This document shows positions 43,380 to 52,195 of a DNA stretch of 64,000 nt, piece after piece. The DNA is from Elusimicrobiota bacterium. Its GTDB lineage: Bacteria; Elusimicrobiota; Elusimicrobia; UBA1565; UBA9628. The position numbers and the translations under genes were made by a program. The notes below the pieces were generated by a model. The model was not told the origin of the DNA, ran no database searches, and worked only from the letters and a program-made list of their open reading frames with translations. The DNA is taken from assembly GCA_028868375.1 (NCBI GenBank), contig JAGWUP010000005.1:62001-126000 (forward strand), given 5' to 3'. Position 1 is the stretch's first letter; every line of letters begins with the position of its first letter.

Positions 43380-43749
43380 GGAGCTCCGAGAGCCTGGCGT
43401 GGAGCTCCTCCATTTGGAAAGGCTTTTGGATGACCCCGGCCGCCCCGCTCATCGCGGCGATGCCTTTTTCGCGCGCCGTGTCGCGGCTGCTCATGATCAG
43501 GATGCAGGGGGCCTTGGCCCCGAGCTTGCTGGTCAGCTCGTAGGCCACGTGGTAGCCGTCGATGTAGGGCATCATCACGTCGAGCAGTATCAGGTCGATC
43601 GGCTCATTGGCGGCCAGCTGCAGGGTATCCTTGCCGTTGGCGGCCGTTAGGACGTCATAGCCCTGCAGGCTGAGGTCCATCTTCAGCAGGTCCAGCAGGT
43701 CGAGATCGTCGTCTGCGACCAGGACGCGTTTTTTTGCTCCGTCGGGCAT
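43357..43749 (-). CDS. stand-alone response regulator receiver protein
   Basis: The 130-residue single-domain receiver has the acidic pair in LVADDDLDLLDLL, the phosphorylatable Asp in LILLDVMMPYIDG, the Thr/Ser site in ILIMSSRD and the Lys in IQKPFQ. It has no DNA-binding output. The ATG at 43749 is preferred to a GTG at 43755 because the -10 box puts the transcript start between them. No histidine kinase lies in the window. It heads the minus-strand run to dapA. Confidence 0.9.
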   Translation of the reverse strand: MPDGAKKRVLVADDDLDLLDLLKMDLSLQGYDVLTAANGKDTLQLAANEPIDLILLDVMMPYIDGYHVAYELTSKLGAKAPCILIMSSRDTAREKGIAAMSGAAGVIQKPFQMEELHARLSELLAKTPPK

Positions 43750-43758
43750 GGCCACCAG

Positions 43759-43787
43759 ATTGTAGCCCAGGGCAAGCCTCCGTGCAA
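43759..43787 (-). promoter_or_regulatory. promoter of the receiver gene and downstream run
   Basis: On the minus strand TTGCAC (43782-43787) and TACAAT (43759-43764) are 17 bp apart. Only 9 nt lie between the -10 box and the ATG at 43749, so the mRNA leader would be about 2-4 nt, and no Shine-Dalgarno sequence can be transcribed. Confidence 0.6.
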
Positions 43788-43800
43788 GGTCGTTCTGGCT

Positions 43801-46800
43801 TTACGATCGTCCGGGCCCGCGCAATTGCGGCGGGCCGGTCTCGACGTCCCAGGACTTGGGCCCCAGCAGGCGCTCGAGGCCGTCGAAGAGGGCTTGGCTG
43901 GGGCGAGCCTTGGCGTCCAGCTCCAGGACGGCCAGCCCGTCGGGGGCTGGGTGCTCGATGACGACCGGGCAGTGGCCGGGGTTGTCGTCCAGCAATCGCC
44001 GAAGGGCCTCTAGAGTCGAGTCCTCAAGGCCCGCCGGATCGGCCAAAAGCCGGAGCTTGCGGGCGTAGCGCAGCAGCGCGAAATCGAGGGGGGCGACCTC
44101 CTCGACGATGAGCTCGGCAGCGGCCTCCGGCCCCTCGCCGCGAAAGGAGAGCCGGCCGCTGACGGCGACGATGGCGCCCACCTGCAGTTGCTGGCCCAAC
44201 CCGGAGGCGTAGGCGCGGGGAAAGACCAGCAGGCGAATTTCTCCGCTTAAGTCCTCGAGCTCCGCGCTGCACCACTGCTCGCCCTTGCTCTTGGTGACCA
44301 TCCTCTTGATCTGGTTGACCAGGCCCGCCAGGCGCACCGGCGTCGAGACGTCCGGGCCGAGCTTGGCGATCTCGTGGGTGGCCACCGAGCGCAGCTTGCG
44401 CTTGACGCCGAGGAGGGGATGGCCCGAGAAGTAGAAGCCCAGGACTTCCTTTTCGGCTTTCAGGACCTCCTGCTCGGAGAGGGGCGCGCCGGAGGCCGCC
44501 GCGGGCTGCTCGGCCAGAGCTTGGACGGCGCCGAAGAGCAGGCCCTGCCCGCGGGAGAGATCCTCGCGCAACCGGGCCTGGCGGCTCATCGTCTCCTCCA
44601 GCCCGGCCAGCAGGCGGCCGCGGCTTTCCGCTGGCCCGGCGCCGCCGCCCAGGGCGTCGAGGGCGCCGGCCTTGATCAGGGACTCGAAGACCTTCTTGTT
44701 GGCGGCGTGCAAGTCGACGCGCGCGCACAGGTCGTCGAGATCCTGGAAGGGGCGCTCGGCGCGGGCCTTCAGGATGCTTTCCACGGCTCCCGCTCCGACG
44801 TTCTTGACGGCGACCAGGCCGAAGCGGATCGCCCCCGGCTCCTCGATGGAGAAGCGGGCCTGCGATTTCTGGACGTCCGGCGGCCGCACCGCCAGGCCCA
44901 TGTGCTTGGCTTCCTCCAGATAAGTGACGAGCTTGTTCTCCTTGTCGTCGTTGCCGACGGCGGAGTGCCCGATCTCCGAGGTGGCCACCGCCGTCATGAA
45001 CTCCAGGGGGTAGTTGGCCTTCAGATACGCCGTCTGGTAGGCGATCAAGCCGTAGGCGGCGGAGTGGCTCTTGTTGAAGCCGTAGCCGCCGAACTTGACC
45101 ATCTGGTCGTAGATCTTGTTGGCGAGCTTGTCCTTGATCTTGTTCTTGGCGCAGCCTGAGACGAACTTGCCGCGCATCTCCTCCAGCTTCTCCGGGATCT
45201 TCTTGCCCATCGCCTTGCGCAGGCCGTCCGCCTCGCCGGGGGTGAATCCCGCCAGGCGCTTGGACAGCTCCATGACCTGCTCCTGGAACACCATGCAGCC
45301 GTAGGTGTCCTTGAGGACCTCCTCCATCAAGGGATGCTCGTAGACCACTTTTTCCCGTCCGTGCTTGCGCTCGACGAACTGGTCGAGCATGCCGCTCTGC
45401 ATCGGCCCGGGGCGAAAGAGGGCGATGAGCGCCACGATGTCGTTGAAGTCGCCCGGCTTGATGCGGGAGAGGAGGTCCCGCATGCCCTGGCTGTCGAGCT
45501 GGAAGACCGCCAGGGCCTTGGCCGAGCGCAGCAGCTCGAAGGTCTTCTCGTCGCGCATGGGGATCGCCTCGATGTCGAAGCCGGGATCGCGGCGCGCGCG
45601 CACCAATTGGACGGCCTCGGCGATGATCGAGAGGGTGCGCAGGCCCAGGAAGTCGACCTTGAGCAGGCCGAGCTTCGGGCAGACGTCGCCGTCGTACTGC
45701 GTCGTGATCACGTCGGACTTTGAGCCCTTGGCCAGCGGAGAGTAGCGGACGACCTTCTCCTTGGTGATGAGGGTGCCGGCGGCGTGGACGCCGGTGTGGC
45801 GCTTCAAGCCCTCGAGCTTGAGGGAGAGCTCCAGCAGGCGCTTGACCTGCGGGCTCTTGGCGGCCTCCTGCAGCTCCGGGGTTTTCATCGCCTCGTAGAG
45901 GGTGACGTGGGGCCCGCCGGGTATGAGCTTGGCGAGCTTGTCGGCCTCCTGCAGCGGCACGTTCATCACGCGCGCCACGTCGCGCACGACCAGCTTCGCT
46001 CCCAGGCTGCCGAAGGTGATGATCTGGGCCACGTTGTCGCTGCCGTACTTGCGGCGCACGTAGTCGATCACGCGGTCGCGGCCGGTGTCGGCGAAGTCGA
46101 TGTCCAGGTCGGGCATCGATTTTCGGTCGGGATTTAAGAAGCGCTCGAAGAGCAGCCCGTGCTCCAGAGGATCGATGCTCGTGATGCGCAGGCTGTAGGC
46201 CACCAGGGAGCCCGCGCCGGAGCCGCGACCCGGGCCGACGGGGATGCCCTCTTTGCGCGCGTAGGCGATGAAGTCCCAGACGATGAGGAAGTAGCCCGAG
46301 AAGCCCATCTTGCGGATGACGCCCAGCTCGTAGTCCAGACGCCGGCGGTACTCCGGCTTGACCTCTCCCATGCGCTCCTTAAGGCCCCGCCGGCACAGGT
46401 CTTCCAAATAGCTGTCCTGCGAGAGGCCTTCCGGGACGGGGAACTCCGGCAGCAGCAGGTGGTCCATCTCGATCTTGAGATGGCACATCTCCGCCACCTT
46501 GAGGGTGTTGGCGACGGCCTGAGGGGCGAAGGAGAAGAGCCGCCCCATCTGCTCCGGGGACTTCACGTAGAACTCGTGGGTCTCGAAGCGCAGGCGGTCG
46601 ACGTCCTCCAGCTTGCGTCCGGTGCTGATGCAGACGCGAGCGTCGTGGGCCTGCCAATCCTCCGGGTGGGAATAGTGGCAGTCGTTGGTGGCGATCAGCG
46701 GAATCCTCGTTCGCTCGTGCAGCTCCAAGAGCGCCTTCAAGGCCTGCCGCTGCTTCTCGAGCCCGTGGTCCATGATCTCCAGGTAGAAGGACTCCGGCTC

Positions 46801-47346
46801 CAAGGCGTCCCGAAACCAGGCGGCCAGCTTCTCCGCCTCGGCCAGGTTGCCGGACATGATCAATTGGCACAGCTCCGACTTCAGGCAGCCGGAGAGGACG
46901 ATCAGGCCCTTGGAGTGCTTGGCCAGCAGTTCCTTGTCGACGCGCGGATCGTAGTAGTAGCCCTCCGTGAAGCCGATGGAGGCCAATTGCATCAGGTTCT
47001 GGTAGCCCTCCAGATTGCGGGCCAGGACGGTCAGGTGGCAGTTTTCCTTCTGCGAGTGGCCGCGCTCGTGCCGGCTGCCCTTGCTGAAGTACATCTCGCA
47101 GCCGATGATGGGCTTCAAGCCCACCTTGACGCAGTTGGTGTAGAACTCGATGGCCCCGTACATGTTGCCGTGGTCCGTCAGCGCCAGGCCGCGCGCCTTT
47201 TGCTGGGCAAGCTGCTTGAGCAGCTTGGAGGGAACGCGCTGGTTTTGCTCCTCCTCGCTGATGCGGATGACGCCGTCGAGCAGCGAGTACTCCGAATGGT
47301 TGTGCAGGTGGACGAATTCTGGTTTCACTGGCGGCCTGACCCCCAT
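43801..47346 (-). CDS. dnaE: DNA polymerase III alpha subunit
   Basis: This protein of 1181 residues is the replicative polymerase. The PHP domain opens with FVHLHNHSEYSLLDG, LALTDHGNMYG follows, and the polymerase active site contains PGRGSGAGSLVAYSL and PDLDIDFAD. A helix-hairpin-helix region and an OB-fold (PVRLAGLVNQIKRMVTKSKGEQW) come near the end. Length is normal for DnaE1. The ATG at 47346 is given, but a GTG at 47328 would give the canonical N-terminus (KPEFVHLH) and lies downstream of a TATAAT that overlaps the ATG. The gene is divergent from the Nudix gene. Confidence 0.96.
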   Translation of the reverse strand: MGVRPPVKPEFVHLHNHSEYSLLDGVIRISEEEQNQRVPSKLLKQLAQQKARGLALTDHGNMYGAIEFYTNCVKVGLKPIIGCEMYFSKGSRHERGHSQKENCHLTVLARNLEGYQNLMQLASIGFTEGYYYDPRVDKELLAKHSKGLIVLSGCLKSELCQLIMSGNLAEAEKLAAWFRDALEPESFYLEIMDHGLEKQRQALKALLELHERTRIPLIATNDCHYSHPEDWQAHDARVCISTGRKLEDVDRLRFETHEFYVKSPEQMGRLFSFAPQAVANTLKVAEMCHLKIEMDHLLLPEFPVPEGLSQDSYLEDLCRRGLKERMGEVKPEYRRRLDYELGVIRKMGFSGYFLIVWDFIAYARKEGIPVGPGRGSGAGSLVAYSLRITSIDPLEHGLLFERFLNPDRKSMPDLDIDFADTGRDRVIDYVRRKYGSDNVAQIITFGSLGAKLVVRDVARVMNVPLQEADKLAKLIPGGPHVTLYEAMKTPELQEAAKSPQVKRLLELSLKLEGLKRHTGVHAAGTLITKEKVVRYSPLAKGSKSDVITTQYDGDVCPKLGLLKVDFLGLRTLSIIAEAVQLVRARRDPGFDIEAIPMRDEKTFELLRSAKALAVFQLDSQGMRDLLSRIKPGDFNDIVALIALFRPGPMQSGMLDQFVERKHGREKVVYEHPLMEEVLKDTYGCMVFQEQVMELSKRLAGFTPGEADGLRKAMGKKIPEKLEEMRGKFVSGCAKNKIKDKLANKIYDQMVKFGGYGFNKSHSAAYGLIAYQTAYLKANYPLEFMTAVATSEIGHSAVGNDDKENKLVTYLEEAKHMGLAVRPPDVQKSQARFSIEEPGAIRFGLVAVKNVGAGAVESILKARAERPFQDLDDLCARVDLHAANKKVFESLIKAGALDALGGGAGPAESRGRLLAGLEETMSRQARLREDLSRGQGLLFGAVQALAEQPAAASGAPLSEQEVLKAEKEVLGFYFSGHPLLGVKRKLRSVATHEIAKLGPDVSTPVRLAGLVNQIKRMVTKSKGEQWCSAELEDLSGEIRLLVFPRAYASGLGQQLQVGAIVAVSGRLSFRGEGPEAAAELIVEEVAPLDFALLRYARKLRLLADPAGLEDSTLEALRRLLDDNPGHCPVVIEHPAPDGLAVLELDAKARPSQALFDGLERLLGPKSWDVETGPPQLRGPGRS

Positions 47347-47370
47347 TATACAAAAGCGCTTTGTTATAAT
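47345..47370. promoter_or_regulatory. near-palindromic divergent promoter between dnaE and the Nudix gene
   Basis: A 26-bp dyad starts ATTATACAAAAGC and ends GCTTTGTTATAAT, with one pair of mismatches. Each arm carries a -10 hexamer. The plus-strand box is an extended -10 (TGT then TATAAT, 47362-47370), 9 nt before the Nudix ATG. The minus-strand TATAAT overlaps the dnaE ATG. The whole gap between the genes is 33 bp. The dyad could also be a repressor site. Confidence 0.5.
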
Positions 47371-47379
47371 TCGTGCGTC

Positions 47380-47946
47380 ATGCCAGACCCAGAGCGGCTC
47401 TTCGCACCCGACCCCGGCCTCGTCGAGACGCGCCTGCGCAAGAACACGGTCTACGAGGGGAAGATGGTCGATTTCTGCTGCGACGACGTCAAGCTGCCGC
47501 ACGGCGGCACGGCGACGCGCGAGTATATCGACCATCCCGGAGCGGTGGGGGTGGTGCCGCTCTTGGCCGACGGCCGGGTGGTGCTGGTGCGCCAGTACCG
47601 CTATCCCGTCGGGGAGGTGACGCTGGAGCTGCCGGCGGGCAAGCTCGACGAAGGCGAGGACGTCCTGGCCTGCGTCAAGCGCGAGCTGCGCGAGGAGACC
47701 GGCTACACGGCGGGGCGCATCGTTCCCCTGCTGGACTACTGGCCCACGCCGGCCTTCGCCAATGAGGTCCTGCATCTCTTCGTCGCCCAGGACTTGGAGG
47801 CCGGGGCGTCCCAGCCCGACGAAGACGAGTTGATCGAGGTCGTCCGCCTGCCCTTCGAGGAGGCCTTGGCCCTGGCGCGCTCCGGGCGCATCAAGGATTC
47901 CAAGACGCTCGTCGGGCTTTTGGCCTGCGCCCTCTGGCGCCGTTAG
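47380..47946 (+). CDS. Nudix hydrolase, ADP-ribose pyrophosphatase type
   Basis: The 188-residue protein has a Nudix box in the stretch GKLDEGEDVLACVKRELREE followed by TG, matching GX5EX7REUXEEXGU. The upstream segments VLVRQYRYPVGEVTLELPAG and the downstream WPTPAFANEVLHLFVA are typical of NudF-type ADP-ribose pyrophosphatases, which give AMP and ribose 5-phosphate. The ATG at 47380 begins just behind a -10 box, so translation is probably leaderless. It is followed 8 nt later by the cNMP/patatin gene. Confidence 0.9.
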   Translation: MPDPERLFAPDPGLVETRLRKNTVYEGKMVDFCCDDVKLPHGGTATREYIDHPGAVGVVPLLADGRVVLVRQYRYPVGEVTLELPAGKLDEGEDVLACVKRELREETGYTAGRIVPLLDYWPTPAFANEVLHLFVAQDLEAGASQPDEDELIEVVRLPFEEALALARSGRIKDSKTLVGLLACALWRR

Positions 47947-47954
47947 GTCCTTAG

Positions 47955-50015
47955 ATGAACGCCGAGGAAGCCGCGGCCTGGGAGCCCTTCCTCAAGCGCA
48001 TTCCCCTTTTTTCCGGGCTGTCCTCGGAGGATCTCTCGCGCATCGCCCTGACGCTGCAGCCCCTCTCCTTGCCGCGCGGCTCCACCCTGTTCTCGCAGGG
48101 CGACGAATCGGACTCCCTCTACGTGATCACCTCCGGGCAGGTGCGCGCCGTCCAAAGCCTGCGCGGGGTGGAGTCGGTCGTCGCCTTCTTGGGCCGCGGG
48201 GAGATGCTGGGCGAGGCCGGCATACTGACCGGCGAGCCGCGCACCGCGACGATCAAGCTGGCGACGACCTGCGAGTTCTTGAAGCTCCCGCGCAAGGACT
48301 TCGAGCAGATCCTGCGCGAGACCCCGTCGATCCTGCTGCACCTCTCCCGCCTGCTGACGCTGCGCTTGATCGAGACCAACCGGTCCGTCGCGCCGAGGCG
48401 CGCGCGGGACTCCTCCCAGATGATCGCCTTGGAGCTGGCCCTTCCGCGCTCAGACCGGCTTTTGGCGACCCTGCATCTGGCGCTGCAGCTCATGGAGCAG
48501 ACGCGGCGGCGCGTGCTGCTGGTGGACTTAAGCCCCGAGGCCGGCGGCATCGCGCGCGCCCTGGGCCTGTCCGCCGCCCCGGTCGTCGAGCGGGCCATCC
48601 AAGAGCTCAACTTGCGCGAGCCGGACCGACTGCGCACGCTCTTCCAGCAGCATCCCTCCGGCCTGGAGGTGCTCAACGTGGCCCCGGCCACGCTGTCCGG
48701 CCGGCTCTACGCCCACATCTACCTTTTCCTCAATTACCTGCGCGACATCTACGATCTGGTCCTGGTCTGCCTGCCGGGGCAGATCGGCGACGTCGAGCGC
48801 TCCGTCCTGGCGGAGTCCGACCAAGTCGTTCTGGGCGGCAGCGACAGCCACAGGCCGCAGTACCGACAGCTCGAGGCGGAGCTGCGCGCCATGCTCGGCC
48901 CGAAGAAAATCATTCCCGTGTGGCTGGGGGAGCCGGAGCTGGAGGACACCGGCTTTCTGCTGGCCGGCGGCGCCCAGGTCATCCCCTGGCAGGACGACAT
49001 CGCCGCCCAGTTCGACCGCTCGGGCTCTCCCTACGAGCTCCTGCGGACCCATCCGAAGTCCATCCGCGCTCTGGAGCGCCTGGCCCGCCGGCTGGGGGGC
49101 ATCAAGCTCGGGGTGGCCTTCGGCACCGGGGCGGCCTTGGGCTACTCCCTCATCGGCATCCTCAAGGTCTTCAAGCGCGAGGGCATCCCCATCGACATCA
49201 TCGCCGGCACCTCGATCGGCTCGCTGATCGCCGGCTTCACCGCTCTCGGCATGGAGCCGGAGGAGATCGAGGAGCTGGCGCTGCGCATCGACAAGGGCTG
49301 GGTCTACGAGAACCTCTTCTGGGACATGACCCTTCCGCGCTCGGGGCTCTTCGCCGGGCAGACCTTGCTGCGCTTCATCCGCTCCTATTTCGGCAGCCGC
49401 AATTTCTCCGATCTGGAGATCCCCTTCGCCTGCGTGGCCACGGACATCGAGACCGGCGAGGAGGTCGTGCTGCGCGAGGGCCGCGTGGCGGAATCCATCC
49501 GGGCCAGCTGCGGCTTGCCCCTGATCTTCTCGCCCCTGCGCCTGGGCGGCCGCTATTTGGTCGACGGCGGCCTGGTCAACCCGGTCCCCGCCTCCGTGAT
49601 CGCGGATCTCGGCGCCGACACTCTGATCGCGGTCAATCTCACCGCCCCCGCCGGGGACACTTCCGCCGGGCAGCGCAAGCGCGGCGCCGACGTCCTGCGC
49701 GCGCCCATCGACCTGCAGACCCTGCGCGACCTCACCCTGCCCGAGCTCCTCAAGGCCCCCAACGTCATCGACGTCTTCTTCAAGATGATCTACACCATGG
49801 AGTACGAGATCGCCCAGAGCCGCGTCGGCCTGGCCCATGTCGTCATCCATCCCGACTTAAAGGGCTTCTCCTGGACCGAGATGCACCGCGCCAAGGAGCT
49901 CATCCGCGCCGGGCAGCTCGTCGCCGAGCAGTACGTCCCCAAGATCAAGGCCCTGCTGCCCTTCTTCTCCGACTACTGCACGGTGCCGATCCGCCTGTCG
50001 AGCCGGCTGCAATAG
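47955..50015 (+). CDS. three-domain cNMP-binding / ParA-like / patatin protein
   Basis: This 686-residue protein has a cyclic-nucleotide-binding fold first (about 10-130; LPRGSTLFSQGDESDSLYVI, GRGEMLGEAGILTGEPRTAT). The middle (about 165-370) resembles MinD/ParA-type P-loop ATPases (RRVLLVDLSPEAGGIARALGL, YDLVLVCLPG) but has no Walker A lysine motif. The end is a patatin domain with nucleophile GTSIGS (near 417) and DGGLVNPVP (near 535); the oxyanion loop reads FGTGAALG. It is like NTE-type lipases in linking cNMP sensing to lipid hydrolysis, with an added degenerate ATPase-like module. No signal peptide; likely cytoplasmic or peripheral on the inner membrane. Confidence 0.85.
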   Translation: MNAEEAAAWEPFLKRIPLFSGLSSEDLSRIALTLQPLSLPRGSTLFSQGDESDSLYVITSGQVRAVQSLRGVESVVAFLGRGEMLGEAGILTGEPRTATIKLATTCEFLKLPRKDFEQILRETPSILLHLSRLLTLRLIETNRSVAPRRARDSSQMIALELALPRSDRLLATLHLALQLMEQTRRRVLLVDLSPEAGGIARALGLSAAPVVERAIQELNLREPDRLRTLFQQHPSGLEVLNVAPATLSGRLYAHIYLFLNYLRDIYDLVLVCLPGQIGDVERSVLAESDQVVLGGSDSHRPQYRQLEAELRAMLGPKKIIPVWLGEPELEDTGFLLAGGAQVIPWQDDIAAQFDRSGSPYELLRTHPKSIRALERLARRLGGIKLGVAFGTGAALGYSLIGILKVFKREGIPIDIIAGTSIGSLIAGFTALGMEPEEIEELALRIDKGWVYENLFWDMTLPRSGLFAGQTLLRFIRSYFGSRNFSDLEIPFACVATDIETGEEVVLREGRVAESIRASCGLPLIFSPLRLGGRYLVDGGLVNPVPASVIADLGADTLIAVNLTAPAGDTSAGQRKRGADVLRAPIDLQTLRDLTLPELLKAPNVIDVFFKMIYTMEYEIAQSRVGLAHVVIHPDLKGFSWTEMHRAKELIRAGQLVAEQYVPKIKALLPFFSDYCTVPIRLSSRLQ

Positions 50016-50131
50016 GTCGCGCCTTGCCCGCGAGAAGTGTTTTACTTAGCATAACCCACTAGGTCTAAGGACCCAGTCGGATAGAGCCTTATGCTCCTAG
50101 GACTTTCATGGGACCATGGCTACAATAATCA
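50016..50131 (+). promoter_or_regulatory. promoter region of the maltodextrin locus
   Basis: TACAAT (50121-50126) ends 5 nt before the first ATG of the 687-residue protein (8 nt before the second). Directly upstream is the near-palindrome ATGGGACCATGGC (50108-50120), perhaps an activator or repressor site. No good -35 box is present, which would fit a regulated promoter. The region also holds GGTCTAAGGACC (50062-50073), a palindrome with a 4-bp centre. AT content is higher than in neighbouring genes. Confidence 0.4.
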
Positions 50132-52195
50132 ATGATGAGAGAGGGAGCGCTCTGCCGATATAAAAACTGGCGAAAGACCGGGGTTTTGGTCGTTATCGTC
50201 GCCTTGCTGAGCGCTCAGCAAGGCGATATTTTCCAGGCGTTCGCGAATGATCCCGTTGGCCGCCCGGTACCCGACGGCGTTCTAGCTGCCGATGTCGCAG
50301 TTCCGCCGAGTCTTCTGAATCCAAAGCCTTTTGCTGGGATACAGAATACGGACGACCTGGAAGGGGTCACCTTGCCTCAGGGTATCAGCATCCCTATCCC
50401 CAACGCGGCTTCCGTAAATCCAGCGGTCGCGCCTAATCAAGTTGAGGACATACCTGAAGCTTCGCTTCCCGCGTTAACGCCTCCCGCGGCGAGCGGCGCG
50501 CCAGCACCGGCCGCTTCATCGGCCGATCGTTTGCTTGCCCCTGCCGCCGTATTCAATAGGTTGTGGGGCGCTGCCGGCGCGTTGAGATCTCGTGCTGGAC
50601 AGGCGACCGGTAGGCTCGTTGGGAAATTGAAGGGGATTTTTGACCGCGCCAAGGCCGAGTCGGTCGAAGTGATTGAGCCCGTCGATCGTGACGCCGTGGG
50701 GGAAGTCCCTCTCGAGCGCATCAAGGTGTTCTTGCTGCGCCACGACGAGGCCGTGGTCGAGACCAATCTCCGCGAGCTGCCAGAGGCGTTGAAGGCGTCG
50801 AATTTCGCGGAGGTCTTCAATGCCGGACCCCAGCCGGGCCGCATGACGCGCTGGCTGTCGGGGAGGTCTTGGGGCCGACGACTCCTCGGCAGTTGGCCTC
50901 TGCGCGTCATCAGGGATCGGCTGAACATTCCCGAAGGCCAGGCGCGCGTTCTTTTTGGAGACGGCAATGCCTCGCCGCACAGGCTTGCCGGTTCTAAAGA
51001 ATCCGAGAAGGATCAAACGTTAAGGCAGGTTGCGGGTCTGCTGGCCGCGCAAGGCTTGGCTTTGGCGTCGATCCGCCACGAGACGCTGGGCGTCAAGTGG
51101 GAGGATCAACCGGAGGTTCAGCAAGAACCGGGCTCCGTCACCTTGGATACGGTCGCCCGCATCCTGGTCGTCGGCGCCGTGGCTGGGGTGGCCATGTACA
51201 CCTCTGGCGTCGGCGTGTGGTTTGCGGGGCTTTTGATGGGGGGGATTGTCGCCAATCTTGACCGGCTTGTTCGGGAGGTGCCCTTTTTGTGGCGCCTCTT
51301 AAGGGCTAGCCTCAGCAAGCCCTCGCGCGCCGAGGTCAAGAACGGCATCAAGTACAAATTGCCCTCGTTCAGCATCAATCTCTTCGGGAATTTTTTCGCT
51401 TACTTCCCGATGGCGGCGCTGTTCTTGCTGAATTTCCCGATCATCTACAAAATCGCTTCCTTTTTTCACTTGTTCAGACCGGAAAATATAGCCCACTTGG
51501 CGAGCACCCCGCCTCATTTGATCGCGTTCACGGCAGCGACCCTCTGGTCTCTTTGTCTGGAGACTTTTCATGGGATATGGGTCAACTCCTGGGAAAATTT
51601 CAATCAACAACTGTCCAAGAAAGGACCTCGATACCACAGTCTCTTCGGGTTTCTTTATATGCAGATCACGGGAGTTCCTTTCCGTTTCATCGGCTACCTG
51701 GCGTTGGGAACCGTTCCCTTCTGGAGTCCGATCTATTGGAGGGATATCGGCCTGATGACCGTCATCGGCACGATTTTCGGGGCGATGGCGTATCGGTCGC
51801 TCAATGAGCTTTACGCGAAGGGGCATCTCTCGCGCGGGCAGCGCAACCTCATCCAGCAACGCAGGGATTTGATGCCCTTGATCGTAGGCCCTTTTTGGGG
51901 CGTGGGCATCATGAAAGCGGTCTGGTTTTTTTTCGCCATCGCGCAGTCGTATGATTTCAGCATCTATTTAAGGAACAGGGCGAAGAAGGCGAAACCCACG
52001 ATCGTGGTGGTCGACGAGGCCCTGGCCGGCCGCAAGGAGTTCAAGCTTGCGTATCCCGTCGACCCAGAGGTGGTGATGCCGACAATCCAAGAGGACGTGA
52101 TCGCGGGCCTCCGGGGATTCGTTCCGTTCAAGCCGATTTTCGCCGTTTATGATCAGCTCAAGAGCCGGTCGGCTGGGAGAAAGAACAAGACATGA
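50132..52195 (+). CDS. unknown polytopic membrane protein opening the maltodextrin operon
   Basis: I do not recognise this 687-residue protein. It has an N-terminal hydrophobic segment (about 16-38), a Pro/Ala-rich linker to about residue 130, and an amphipathic Arg/Lys-rich part. A soluble domain around 185-330 follows (GEVPLERIKVFLLRHDEAVVE, PEGQARVLFGDG). Six or seven transmembrane helices lie between 343 and 605, and a C-terminal soluble tail follows. Two adjacent ATGs (50132, 50135) compete; the promoter favours leaderless translation. It overlaps the GH13 gene by 4 bp, so it belongs to the maltodextrin operon. A role in sugar sensing, uptake or glycan handling is only inferred from position. 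Confidence 0.75.
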   Translation: MMREGALCRYKNWRKTGVLVVIVALLSAQQGDIFQAFANDPVGRPVPDGVLAADVAVPPSLLNPKPFAGIQNTDDLEGVTLPQGISIPIPNAASVNPAVAPNQVEDIPEASLPALTPPAASGAPAPAASSADRLLAPAAVFNRLWGAAGALRSRAGQATGRLVGKLKGIFDRAKAESVEVIEPVDRDAVGEVPLERIKVFLLRHDEAVVETNLRELPEALKASNFAEVFNAGPQPGRMTRWLSGRSWGRRLLGSWPLRVIRDRLNIPEGQARVLFGDGNASPHRLAGSKESEKDQTLRQVAGLLAAQGLALASIRHETLGVKWEDQPEVQQEPGSVTLDTVARILVVGAVAGVAMYTSGVGVWFAGLLMGGIVANLDRLVREVPFLWRLLRASLSKPSRAEVKNGIKYKLPSFSINLFGNFFAYFPMAALFLLNFPIIYKIASFFHLFRPENIAHLASTPPHLIAFTAATLWSLCLETFHGIWVNSWENFNQQLSKKGPRYHSLFGFLYMQITGVPFRFIGYLALGTVPFWSPIYWRDIGLMTVIGTIFGAMAYRSLNELYAKGHLSRGQRNLIQQRRDLMPLIVGPFWGVGIMKAVWFFFAIAQSYDFSIYLRNRAKKAKPTIVVVDEALAGRKEFKLAYPVDPEVVMPTIQEDVIAGLRGFVPFKPIFAVYDQLKSRSAGRKNKT

